From Lentisphaerota bacterium (GTDB taxonomy: Bacteria; Verrucomicrobiota; Lentisphaeria; Victivallales; UBA1829): a stretch of DNA of 62,851 nucleotides. The stretch spans positions 1-62,851 of the forward strand of contig SUVT01000004.1 of assembly GCA_015061845.1 (NCBI GenBank). Reading direction: 5' to 3'. Numbering within the stretch: the stretch's first letter is position 1; every line of letters begins with the position of its first letter. The position numbers and the translations under genes are program-made. The notes beneath the pieces are model-generated. The model ran no database searches, had not been told where the DNA came from, and saw nothing but the letters and a program-made list of their open reading frames with translations. Shown piece by piece: positions 1 to 8,089 of the stretch.

Positions 1-37
1 ACACAAGTTACCGTAGCATAACTTTTTCATTTGTCAA

Positions 38-102
38 GCAGCTGCTCTTCTCCTTTGGCTCCGACGAGTAGCAATCCCATTCTCGCCAAAGGGAGCAGCT
101 GC
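38..102. repeat. Imperfect inverted repeat at window start
   Basis: Bases 38-59 and 85-102 are complementary: GCAGCTGCTC and CCTTTGGC in the left arm match GAGCAGCTGC and GCCAAAGG in the right arm, with four extra bases in the left arm. The core GCAGCTGC is itself palindromic. No T-tract follows, so it is not a standard intrinsic terminator. It lies just before the first gene of the membrane operon and could be a transcript-end structure of an upstream gene or part of a 5' leader. Seen directly; role unknown. Confidence 0.5.
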
Positions 103-230
103 GATGACAGATAATAATATACAAGGATAGGATCCTCTATCTGAAACGGGTAAGTGAAAATCCCAAAGAAAATCATTCTATATCTTTCTCTTATTATCCC
201 AAGGGAAAGAGATATTATCTGACCTTTGAT

Positions 231-896
231 TTGGAACACTCGAAAGAAGTAGTTCCTGCGGAATTACCTTTCTCTTTTTCAATAAAAGGGGAAAAAGTTT
301 CTGTCACAACCGATTGGAAAGGCAGTCCGGAATTCCAGAAGCAGAATCTGGTAAAGGGAACTTTTGAATTGAAGCAAAAAGTTTGCGACATATCGAAGGA
401 GTCTGAAATCCAAAAAACTGTTCAAACGATTAGAAACTTGAATAGTGTAAAAGCCGCATTTTCCAAACTGAACAGAAATCAGAAAAAAGCCATCATGGTT
501 GAATGGTTTAAAGGTGATATTCAAGAACTGTTGAAACTGGATAAGAAAACTTTTGCCAAAGAAAAGTACGATTCACTTGCAAAAAAGCTTCGTGAAAAAA
601 TAAACAGCAATAAAGAATTGGAGAAAAAATTTGAGATATTCCTGAATGAAGATCCGAAAGACTGTCCATTGACGATGGGAGCCCTGAAACTGAAAGGGTT
701 TGATGGTTTTAAAAAGGTTCCGTACAAAGATTTCGGGAAGGTATACGAAGAACGGATGAAAAAGGCAAAAGAAGAACAGAAAAAGGCATTGATACGCTGG
801 ATCAGAAAACAGAAGCTTATTATTCAGATAAAAGATGGAAGCCAAGATCTCTTCGACCTGAAAAAGGTAAAAATCAAATTGGAGGAGAATAAATAA
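231..896 (+). CDS. Hypothetical charged protein, first visible gene of the motor-like operon (5' end uncertain)
   Basis: I do not recognise the family. From the TTG at 231 it gives 221 residues, rich in Lys and Glu, with a helical middle (about residues 60-140) and no membrane segment or signal peptide, so it is probably cytosolic. The frame stays open upstream to base 108, and the upstream residues look like real coding sequence (aromatic and charged, e.g. LYLKRVSENPKENHSISF), so the true start is probably further 5'. No ATG lies in that extension; the nearest ATG (104) is in another frame that runs into a stop at 128. Either a frameshift or a non-ATG start is involved. It ends 1 base before the ATG of the next gene and is surely co-transcribed with it. 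Confidence 0.7.
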   Translation: MEHSKEVVPAELPFSFSIKGEKVSVTTDWKGSPEFQKQNLVKGTFELKQKVCDISKESEIQKTVQTIRNLNSVKAAFSKLNRNQKKAIMVEWFKGDIQELLKLDKKTFAKEKYDSLAKKLREKINSNKELEKKFEIFLNEDPKDCPLTMGALKLKGFDGFKKVPYKDFGKVYEERMKKAKEEQKKALIRWIRKQKLIIQIKDGSQDLFDLKKVKIKLEENK

Positions 897-897
897 A

Positions 898-3800
898 ATG
901 AATTTTTTGAAAGAACAGGAAACGATCAGCCGGATTATTGCATTTCTGGCATCCAATGATCTGACTGATAATCCATACTCCCGCGGGCTATACGACGAAT
1001 ATTTCGCATTGTGCCAAAGTGCCAGATCCCGTTTGGATGAATGTGAGCGTCTGCTCCAGCAGAATCTGAAAATGGAAGCATTCTCAGAAATCAATAAAGA
1101 ACCGAACTTGCAGGAGCTGGTCAATATCCTGAATTTCCCGCAGAAAAATGAATTTCTGGATCTTTGTGATCTTTATGACTGGCAGACACCGCCTGTTCTG
1201 AGCGAAACATTTGTACAGCAGGTCAAGGATATTTCCAAAAGTTATGATAAATTCCGTTATTTTCTGGAAGAGTACAGATCGATTTCCCGAACAAATCTTC
1301 ATCAGAAAAAGCTTTATTTACTGCGCAAGATCCTTGAAAACACCACTGATAAAAATGAATGGATCCCGACCATAAAGGATGTAGAGGCGGTTTGTCTTCA
1401 AGAGCTGATTGATCGGGCGAAGAAAGATATTCTGGAAAATCAGTTTGAAGATTTACAGGAAGTTCAGAATGAACTGGTGAACGAAAAATGGCATGTCTCC
1501 ATTCCGGCTGCTGTATTGGATAAAATCACAAATGTTCTGAATGCTTACAATCTGAAAAAAACAAAAGAAGAAGCTCAAAAGCTTTTATTCGAGATCAATA
1601 CAGCATACAGTTCTCATGATATTCCTGCATTGCAGCAGCATCTTGTTGGATGGGACAGATTCTGTAAAGAGAAGGAATATCAGCCGGAAAAAGTCGAAGA
1701 GCAGCAGGTAAAAGAATCAAAAGAGTTTTTAGAACAGAAAAAACAGGAAAAACAGAAACAAAAACGTTTTGAAGAAAAAAAGAATGAGTTGATCAGAAAG
1801 CTTGAACGGAACGTTTCTCTTGAATCGATAGAACAGGATTATGTCGAATTGAAATCTATGGAATTGGAAGTTCCTGATTTTCTTGAAGATGCAATCGACC
1901 AGTACAGAGAAGATTTTGAACACAAAAACAGAATGAAGACGGCAGGGAACGCTGTCAGGGCAGTCTGTATCACTCTGATCATCCTTGCAGTTCTTGCTTT
2001 TGCCGGCTATACCGGAATCAACATCTATAATGAAAAGCAGAAAGTCAAAGCTCTTTCTGAACTGATCAATGCCGGAAAATTTGAAAAAGCCAAAGAAACA
2101 TACCAGGAAATGGTCAGGAAGAATCCCGGACTGGCAATGAAACCGGCGATCAAAAAGCAACGGCAGCTCATTGATGAATGGGAACAGAAAGAAAACGAAA
2201 GGAAGAACAATTTTGATAAAACTTTCGCCAGTGTCGAACAGGATCTAAAGACTGCAATCGAAAATTTGGATACAAAGGCAATGCAGGAGAAAATCAAAAC
2301 CCTGAAATCCATTGCGAAAGAATCTGAAAAAAGTGATGTGGATACCTTGGAACGGAAAGTCCAAAACAAGATCTATGAACGTAATAACATCTTAAATGAG
2401 CGTTGGGAAAGTGCTTTGGAGGATGCTCGAATTGCTAAAAATAACTTCTATGAAAGTCTGGAAATTGGCAATTTGAAAAACATTGACAGGGATTTAGCGC
2501 GTTACGAAGAAACTGTACAGGCATGTAAGAGCATCCCGAGAGAAAAATATACTCCTCAGGAGAATGAGATTCTGGATATTAACGGAGCCCGCCGGGAAGT
2601 AAGCAATATCAAATCCAAAATTTCCGGAGAGAAAAAATTACGGCAAAATTTGACTGCGGCAACAAATATTCAACAGCTTTCAGGAGTGTTGGATTCCTAT
2701 AACGGAGATAATGAAATCGCCCTCGGACTTCCTGAATTGAAAAAAGATCTGAAAATTCTCAAGGAAATCATTACAGATAAAAATATAACAGTTCCTGAGG
2801 ATTATGATTTGAAGCGCGTTGGTTTCTTTCAGGATCTTATACGGTTCAATACGATGGAGAAAAATCTCAACAATGCAGTATCTGCATTCCGTACAGAGTT
2901 TAATAACTACATGAGATTTATAAGAAATTCTGAATGTTATCAGATCGTCTTGAAACCATTCGGAAAAGCTTCGATTTATGTCTTGTTCAAAAAAGGTGAT
3001 TTTTATTTATCAAAATATAAATTTAAGGATTTGAACAACCGCCATGTTCAGTTTTTTGTTTCCGGAAACAAAAAATCTGTTATGATGAAAAGAGGACAGA
3101 ATATCACTAATTTGAATGAACATTATGAAGCGGAAATTGTCTTCCCGGCAACTGGTACAAACGAGGAAAAACTCAAAGGTGCAAGAGCTCAGCATTTTGA
3201 TATTTGCGAACAGATCGATGCCGAAAACAGGCACTGGAAATCAGAGGAATTCCTGAAAAAAGCACCAGAAAAAATTTACGACATTCTCTATGCGGAACAT
3301 TGTTTGCCTTACTGGAAGATGCGCCTTATTTTGAGCATTCTCAATTCTGTCGCAAAACTTGAACCGGGAAAAGATACAGCAATCACAAAATTGAAGGAAA
3401 ATCTGGAAGAATACAAAGCGGAACTGGATAAAGATCCCAACTATCCGGATATCTACGACAATGTCATACAAAACCGGATGCTGGATGAAAAACTGAAGAA
3501 TATTGATTTCAGCACGATTGTTGAAGCCAATATCAAACAATGGGATTTCGATAAAAAAATACTTTCCAGATTCAAATCAGAACGTTTCTGCTATCTTGGA
3601 GTATGCCTGAAAGGAGAACCGTTACCAAAGAATTTCTCTCATATTTCATCTCTTGTTCAGACAAAAGGCGATATTTTCTGTCTGACAAAGGACAGAACAG
3701 CGCGGGTGTTGGTCGGGAACTTCGACGAAAATGGCATCCATATTCTGCCGGCATATAAAGATTTTATCGTCAACAGGGTTCTCTTTACTTCAACAACCAA

Positions 3801-3909
3801 CCACGACATCCAAAAGACATTCAGTGAAATCCAGGAGCTTGCGAAAAAAGAAAAGGTTAAATTCCATCGTCCCGGATTCATGCCTGTCAATATCAAGGGA
3901 GAAGAATAA
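898..3909 (+). CDS. Large coiled-coil, single-pass membrane protein of the motor-like operon
   Basis: A 1003-residue protein with no family I can name. Residues 1-345 are mostly helical, with a strongly charged Lys/Glu/Gln coiled-coil stretch around 275-345. A single hydrophobic segment lies at about 352-374 (AVCITLIILAVLAFAG). Residues 375-650 hold more helical, TPR-like or coiled-coil sequence, and residues 650-1003 look like one or two globular domains. With no signal peptide, the N-terminal half is probably cytosolic and the C-terminal half periplasmic. GGAGGAG sits upstream of the ATG at 898, and the next gene starts 3 bases after the stop. In this operon it could be the long spacer or tether linking the ion channel to cell wall or cytosolic partners; that role is inferred from context only. 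Confidence 0.85.
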   Translation: MNFLKEQETISRIIAFLASNDLTDNPYSRGLYDEYFALCQSARSRLDECERLLQQNLKMEAFSEINKEPNLQELVNILNFPQKNEFLDLCDLYDWQTPPVLSETFVQQVKDISKSYDKFRYFLEEYRSISRTNLHQKKLYLLRKILENTTDKNEWIPTIKDVEAVCLQELIDRAKKDILENQFEDLQEVQNELVNEKWHVSIPAAVLDKITNVLNAYNLKKTKEEAQKLLFEINTAYSSHDIPALQQHLVGWDRFCKEKEYQPEKVEEQQVKESKEFLEQKKQEKQKQKRFEEKKNELIRKLERNVSLESIEQDYVELKSMELEVPDFLEDAIDQYREDFEHKNRMKTAGNAVRAVCITLIILAVLAFAGYTGINIYNEKQKVKALSELINAGKFEKAKETYQEMVRKNPGLAMKPAIKKQRQLIDEWEQKENERKNNFDKTFASVEQDLKTAIENLDTKAMQEKIKTLKSIAKESEKSDVDTLERKVQNKIYERNNILNERWESALEDARIAKNNFYESLEIGNLKNIDRDLARYEETVQACKSIPREKYTPQENEILDINGARREVSNIKSKISGEKKLRQNLTAATNIQQLSGVLDSYNGDNEIALGLPELKKDLKILKEIITDKNITVPEDYDLKRVGFFQDLIRFNTMEKNLNNAVSAFRTEFNNYMRFIRNSECYQIVLKPFGKASIYVLFKKGDFYLSKYKFKDLNNRHVQFFVSGNKKSVMMKRGQNITNLNEHYEAEIVFPATGTNEEKLKGARAQHFDICEQIDAENRHWKSEEFLKKAPEKIYDILYAEHCLPYWKMRLILSILNSVAKLEPGKDTAITKLKENLEEYKAELDKDPNYPDIYDNVIQNRMLDEKLKNIDFSTIVEANIKQWDFDKKILSRFKSERFCYLGVCLKGEPLPKNFSHISSLVQTKGDIFCLTKDRTARVLVGNFDENGIHILPAYKDFIVNRVLFTSTTNHDIQKTFSEIQELAKKEKVKFHRPGFMPVNIKGEE

Positions 3910-3912
3910 TTT

Positions 3913-4266
3913 ATGAAATACTATGTCAATGACAAACAGAAAATATACGGACCTGCCGAGGCTGAAAAAATCATTGTCAGACTCAACAATCAAACATTCA
4001 GTCAGGATGCCCAAATCAGTGAAGACCGTGCTTCATGGATGTCTGCGGCAGATTTTCTGTCAAGAAGCTCTGCAGTAGCAATTCCAGTCACTCCCGTCCA
4101 GGCTGCAGCTCCGCAAAATGGGATCCCGCCGCTGAAAGTAATTCCGGTTACGGAAGCTCCGAAGAAAAAGAAAAAAAATCTTTTTATCATTATTGGTGTC
4201 GTTGTGGGAATCCTCCTTCTGGGAGGTCTGGCAGTGGCGGGTTATTACATCTACGAAAACTTCTAA
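3913..4266 (+). CDS. GYF-domain (DUF4339-like) tail-anchored membrane protein
   Basis: 117 residues. The N-terminal ~50 residues fit the GYF_2/DUF4339 pattern: a YYV-type strand, a GP.. turn (KIYGPAEAE), and the W..A..F ending (SWMSAADFL). GYF-type domains generally bind proline-rich or extended peptides. A Pro/Ala-rich linker (about 55-90) leads to a KKKKK patch and one C-terminal membrane helix (about 92-113, IIIGVVVGILLLGGLAVAGYY), so the GYF domain should be cytosolic. It lies between the large membrane protein and the MotA/TolQ-type gene in the same operon and probably recruits or senses a cytosolic partner; the partner is not visible. Confidence 0.8.
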   Translation: MKYYVNDKQKIYGPAEAEKIIVRLNNQTFSQDAQISEDRASWMSAADFLSRSSAVAIPVTPVQAAAPQNGIPPLKVIPVTEAPKKKKKNLFIIIGVVVGILLLGGLAVAGYYIYENF

Positions 4267-4290
4267 ATTGAAACGGAAAAGAGGACTGAT

Positions 4291-5175
4291 ATGGCAAGAA
4301 AAAGTGATCGTTATAAACTGAACTGGCAGCGGATGGACCCCGAAGCAAAATGGTGTCTGCCTGCGAAAAAGTTTACAGGTGTCAACAGTGCAGTTTCCTT
4401 CTTCTGGGGAATTATTTTTACTGTTATTTTCTATGGAATTTTATTTCCCTTCAAACGGATAGCGGCTTCTCCGATGATCGACATGTTCTTTCATGGCGGT
4501 CCTGAACAGCGCAGCTCTATTCCCTATTTTACAGTATTCCTTACAATGTGGTGCCTGGCTTTTATTGTCATAAAATGGAAAAAGCTCAATGTTCAGAAAA
4601 AAGCATTGGATTATCAGTTGATACCGGAAGATGTCAAAGGCTTCGTTCTCTCCTCCGACAACTCCGCTGAGATCCTTTATAATCTTGAGAAAAATGTCTA
4701 CAAAGCAAATGGATTCATAGTTCTGAACCGTGTTCAGAAAGCATTGACAAATCTGAAAAATATCGGTAGAGTCTCCGATGTATCTTCTCTTTTGAACGAT
4801 CTTGCATCTACTGATGAAAAATATACGGAGAGCACCTACACGATGGTGAAAGGGATCATCTGGGCGATTCCGATTTCCGGTTTTATCGGAACAGTTCTCG
4901 GTCTTTCCACTGCTGTGGGCGGCTTCGGAACGGTTCTTGCAGAAGGGGGCGATCTTGAGACACTGAAAAACTCTCTCAGCGGAGTTACAAGCGGGCTCTC
5001 TGTCGCTTTTGAAACCACGCTTATCGCTCTTGTGGCTGCAATGCTGGTACAACTGCTGCTCACATTCCTGATGCAGAAAGAAGAAGCGTTTCTGGATGAC
5101 TGTTCCGGATATTGCCATAAGAATGTCGTAGAAAAATTAAAAATGATCGACATCAACGATCCCTGGCAGGAATAA
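4291..5175 (+). CDS. MotA/TolQ/ExbB-family proton channel subunit
   Basis: 294 residues with four membrane segments at about 33-52, 75-96, 186-213 and 233-260. The third carries the family hallmark IPISGFIGTVLGL (Pro194, Gly-rich, GTV.G) and the fourth GLSVAFETTLIAL, the two pore-lining helices of MotA/TolQ/ExbB proteins. The cytosolic loop between TM2 and TM3 (about 97-185) is short compared with MotA and resembles TolQ/ExbB. Family members form pentamers around two single-pass B-type subunits and use ion flow to move the complex. Here two different candidate B subunits follow directly, the first overlapping by TAATG at 5175. The start at 4291 has a GAGGA ribosome site. Confidence 0.92.
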   Translation: MARKSDRYKLNWQRMDPEAKWCLPAKKFTGVNSAVSFFWGIIFTVIFYGILFPFKRIAASPMIDMFFHGGPEQRSSIPYFTVFLTMWCLAFIVIKWKKLNVQKKALDYQLIPEDVKGFVLSSDNSAEILYNLEKNVYKANGFIVLNRVQKALTNLKNIGRVSDVSSLLNDLASTDEKYTESTYTMVKGIIWAIPISGFIGTVLGLSTAVGGFGTVLAEGGDLETLKNSLSGVTSGLSVAFETTLIALVAAMLVQLLLTFLMQKEEAFLDDCSGYCHKNVVEKLKMIDINDPWQE

Positions 5176-6008
5176 TGTTCAAAAAAAATGAAGCTCCGAT
5201 CTCCCTGTTCTCCTTTCAGGACATTGTCACAAGTCTGATCGGGATCATGCTGCTGATCCTGCTGCTCATGTGTCTTCAGCTGCTCACAAAGGTTGAAACA
5301 AAGCAGACTTCCAATGAACGGAAAGAGACTGTCGAAAAACTGGAGAAAGAAAAACAGCAGGCATTGCAGAAAAAAATGGCTGTGCAGGAACAGCACAGTT
5401 CTGTCGCGATTCCGGAAAAATACGCTCATTATTCTTCTTATGAACTCAATAAAATCACCGTTGATTTACGAAAAGAATATGCCAAAGCAAAACAGAAGAA
5501 ACAGGATGAAATCGAGAAACAGGATCTTCTGGAAGACAAATACCAATCTGCGATCAAGGAAGAAAAGAGTGCTGAAAAAGTGATAAAAGAAGTAGAAAAG
5601 GAGACAAAGGAAGAAGTCCGGAAAATCAAAAAAAATATCCGGGATCTGAATAAACAAAAAGAGAAGTTGAATCAGAAAATCGCTGCTTCAAAGTATATCA
5701 AGATCACTTACAATACCTCTGACAGATTGAAGCCGATCGTCTCGGTCATCTCCGGCAATAAAATCTCTGTCAGACATCTTGCTGAAAAGAAAACTGTTTT
5801 TGAACTCAACCAAACGATTACCAAAAAAGATATTGAGACACTTCTGGATAAACTCAAAGAGTATTCTATGAAAAACTATCACTTCGTGTTCCTTATCAAA
5901 CCCAGTGCAGCAAATGCCTGCCGGGATCTGCAGATAGATTTTATGACGAAGTTCAGTGGGGAAGAATACGGCATAGAACCGATTTTTGAAGAGGAGGAGA
6001 TTCAATAA
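5175..6008 (+). CDS. ExbD/MotB-like single-pass membrane protein A
   Basis: 277 residues. A short cytosolic tail is followed by one membrane helix at about 17-37. Asp16 sits at its N-terminal edge (SFQDIVTSLIGIMLLILLL), matching the ion-binding Asp of ExbD/TolR/MotB. A long Lys/Glu/Gln coiled coil follows (about 40-175), then a C-terminal domain whose FLIKPSA...GI pattern resembles the ExbD periplasmic fold. It starts inside the stop codon of the channel gene (TAATG) and ends overlapping the next gene the same way, so the three subunits are translationally coupled. It is longer than classical ExbD (about 140 residues) because of the coiled coil. Assignment rests on topology, the Asp and context. 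Confidence 0.8.
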   Translation: MFKKNEAPISLFSFQDIVTSLIGIMLLILLLMCLQLLTKVETKQTSNERKETVEKLEKEKQQALQKKMAVQEQHSSVAIPEKYAHYSSYELNKITVDLRKEYAKAKQKKQDEIEKQDLLEDKYQSAIKEEKSAEKVIKEVEKETKEEVRKIKKNIRDLNKQKEKLNQKIAASKYIKITYNTSDRLKPIVSVISGNKISVRHLAEKKTVFELNQTITKKDIETLLDKLKEYSMKNYHFVFLIKPSAANACRDLQIDFMTKFSGEEYGIEPIFEEEEIQ

Positions 6009-6901
6009 TGGCAAAAGATTCTCTCCCGGACAGTTTGGAACTGCTTCTTGATACCATGTGCAACACTTTCGGTGGAATTATTTTCCTTGCATTCAGCATT
6101 GCACTTATGCTCTTTTCCAGCCAACAATTCCAGAACCCGGAACCTGAGGAAGAAATCGACGAACAGATGATCCCGATTTTACAACAGGAAATTAAAAATA
6201 TAAAGGCAGAAACAACATTTATCGAGAAAAAACAGGATAGGCAGATAAAAAATGTTGCCCGGATGTCTCAGGCTTCTCAGCAGAAAATTCAGCAGATCGA
6301 AGATTTGAACAAAAAAATCCGGCAGGTCAATGAAGATACGGATGTTATCAAAAAGGAAAACAAAGAGCTGGAAAGTAAAATAAAAGATACGAACATCCGG
6401 GAAAATAAAAATAAACAGACCGCTCAGCAGACAAAACAGCGCATCAAAGAGCTGGAACAAAAAGAAAAAGCATTAAAGGATGAAATCAAACAACTGGAAA
6501 AAACAGAACCGAACCAGACAAAAGTCTCTTTTGCCAGAATTACAACTACATTTGCCAGGGCTTACTGGTTTGTTGTAGATAATGGGAAAGTCTATCCGCT
6601 TGGAACAACCGGAGAGGGAAACCAATATATCAGAACCAGAAGAACTGGAAACCGTCTGAATTTGATCCTGATACAGGGGATTCCCATAAAAAATCCTGTC
6701 TCAAATGAACTGAAAAATTTTATCAGTTCCATCGACAAAAATTCCAATTATTGCAGTTTTCTGGTCAATCCGGACTCAATGAAAGATTTTGTAACACTGA
6801 GACGATACCTGCGTGAACAGAAAATCAGAGTTAATTTCTCCATTACGGATGATTATGTTCTCTTCTATGGAGGCAGCGGTTCCGGTGGAGCGTCTTATTA
6901 A
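6008..6901 (+). CDS. ExbD/MotB-like single-pass membrane protein B
   Basis: 297 residues with the same plan as the preceding protein but little sequence identity: one N-terminal helix (about 17-36) with Asp15 at its start (LELLLDTMCNTFGGIIFLAF), a long coiled coil (about 45-165) and a C-terminal domain ending in a Gly/Ser tail. The FLVNPDS...VTLRRYL stretch near the end aligns in position with FLIKPSA in its neighbour, suggesting old duplication. LDTMCNTFGG-type N termini are, from memory, common in uncharacterised PVC proteins. It is the last gene of the operon and ends 9 bases from the convergent rlmI gene, with no terminator between. Confidence 0.8.
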   Translation: MAKDSLPDSLELLLDTMCNTFGGIIFLAFSIALMLFSSQQFQNPEPEEEIDEQMIPILQQEIKNIKAETTFIEKKQDRQIKNVARMSQASQQKIQQIEDLNKKIRQVNEDTDVIKKENKELESKIKDTNIRENKNKQTAQQTKQRIKELEQKEKALKDEIKQLEKTEPNQTKVSFARITTTFARAYWFVVDNGKVYPLGTTGEGNQYIRTRRTGNRLNLILIQGIPIKNPVSNELKNFISSIDKNSNYCSFLVNPDSMKDFVTLRRYLREQKIRVNFSITDDYVLFYGGSGSGGASY

Positions 6902-6910
6902 GAAACTCTG

Positions 6911-8089
6911 TTACAGAACAACTCCGGCAAGCCCCTTCAGATAATACCCTTCAGGATAAGCAGAAGAAACCGGATGGTCCGGTCCCTGGGAAAGCCAGTG
7001 CGTGATCCGGAAATCAATTCCGGCATCCGCTGCAGCTGAATCAACAACTTTCCGGAACAGATCATCCGTCATTGCCCCGGAGCAGGAGAAGGTGAACAAT
7101 TTTCCTCCGGGGTTCAATAATTTCATAGCAAGAAGATTGATATCTTTATACCCGCGTGCTGCTTTCATCGCCTGCGCTTCTGTTTCTGCAAACTTCGGCG
7201 GATCAAGAATGATCATATCAAAGGTTTTTCTGGAGTCACGACAGCGGTGCAAAAACTGGAAAACATCTGCTTCCAAAACCTCAAATTGAGTTTCCGGAAA
7301 ACCGTTTTCCCGGGCGTTCCGCTTTGCCAGCTCCAATGCCGGACCGGAACAATCCACATTCAGGACATGTTCCGCACCGCCTTTCGCAGCCGCCAAGCCG
7401 AACCCGCCGGTATAGCAGAAACAGTTCAAAACTTCTTTCATTCCTGCAGCGTGTTCCATAACTGCTTTCCGGTTCAAACGCTGATCCAGATAAAATCCGG
7501 TTTTGTGTCCGGTCTTCGGATAGGCTATGTAACGGATGCCGTTTTCGGTAAAGGTGATTTCGTCCGGCACTTCCGCTCCGGCAAGTTGTCCGGTAACAGG
7601 CTCCAAGCCTTCCCTTACACGGGAATCGACATCGGAACGTTCATAAACGCCTTCCGCATATTCCAGCAGAAGCTCTGTAATAACCTTTTTATGAAACTCC
7701 GTTCCGGCACAGGAGAACTGGCAAACAGCATACTTTCCGTAAATATCAACTGTCAAGCCGGGGATGCCGTCGGATTCCGCACAGACCAGCCGGTACGCAT
7801 CAGGCAAAGTCCCGAAAACGTTTTTCCGCAAAGCATAAGCCTTGCGAAGCTGTTCCGCAAAAAACTCTTTCCCTATCTCCTGTTCTTTGAAACTCCACAT
7901 GCGGATCGAAAGACGGGATGCGGGAGAGTATGCTCCCATTCCGAGAACATTTCCTTTTGCATCAACAACACGGACAGTGCTGCCCGGTGCGATTTCCTCT
8001 TCTACCGGGCGGAACGCTCCGGAAAATACCCACGGATGCCGACGGAGCAGAGAACGTTCTCTGCCGGGTTTCAAAATCAGATCATTCAT
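6911..8089 (-). CDS. rlmI: 23S rRNA (cytosine-C5) methyltransferase, RlmI family
   Basis: 392 residues. An N-terminal PUA-type RNA-binding domain (about 1-80, with HPWVFSGA and the GMGAYSP strand) is followed by a class I SAM-dependent methyltransferase domain: FCYTGGFGLAAA as motif I (about 222-235), DPPKFAE as motif IV, and the catalytic Cys in TFSCSGAM near the C terminus. RlmI methylates C1962 of 23S rRNA in E. coli. Its ATG overlaps the stop of the upstream exonuclease gene (TGATG), so it is the last gene of the tyrS-gpmI-exonuclease operon. Length and motifs are normal. Confidence 0.92.
   Translation of the reverse strand: MNDLILKPGRERSLLRRHPWVFSGAFRPVEEEIAPGSTVRVVDAKGNVLGMGAYSPASRLSIRMWSFKEQEIGKEFFAEQLRKAYALRKNVFGTLPDAYRLVCAESDGIPGLTVDIYGKYAVCQFSCAGTEFHKKVITELLLEYAEGVYERSDVDSRVREGLEPVTGQLAGAEVPDEITFTENGIRYIAYPKTGHKTGFYLDQRLNRKAVMEHAAGMKEVLNCFCYTGGFGLAAAKGGAEHVLNVDCSGPALELAKRNARENGFPETQFEVLEADVFQFLHRCRDSRKTFDMIILDPPKFAETEAQAMKAARGYKDINLLAMKLLNPGGKLFTFSCSGAMTDDLFRKVVDSAAADAGIDFRITHWLSQGPDHPVSSAYPEGYYLKGLAGVVL

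Noticed and set aside
231-6901. Labelling the first operon as the Zorya anti-phage system
   Set aside because: Only the channel plus B-subunit theme is shared. No ZorC, ZorD helicase/nuclease or ZorE homologue is visible, and the second B-like subunit, GYF protein and coiled-coil protein do not belong to Zorya as described. Genes upstream of the window could change this.
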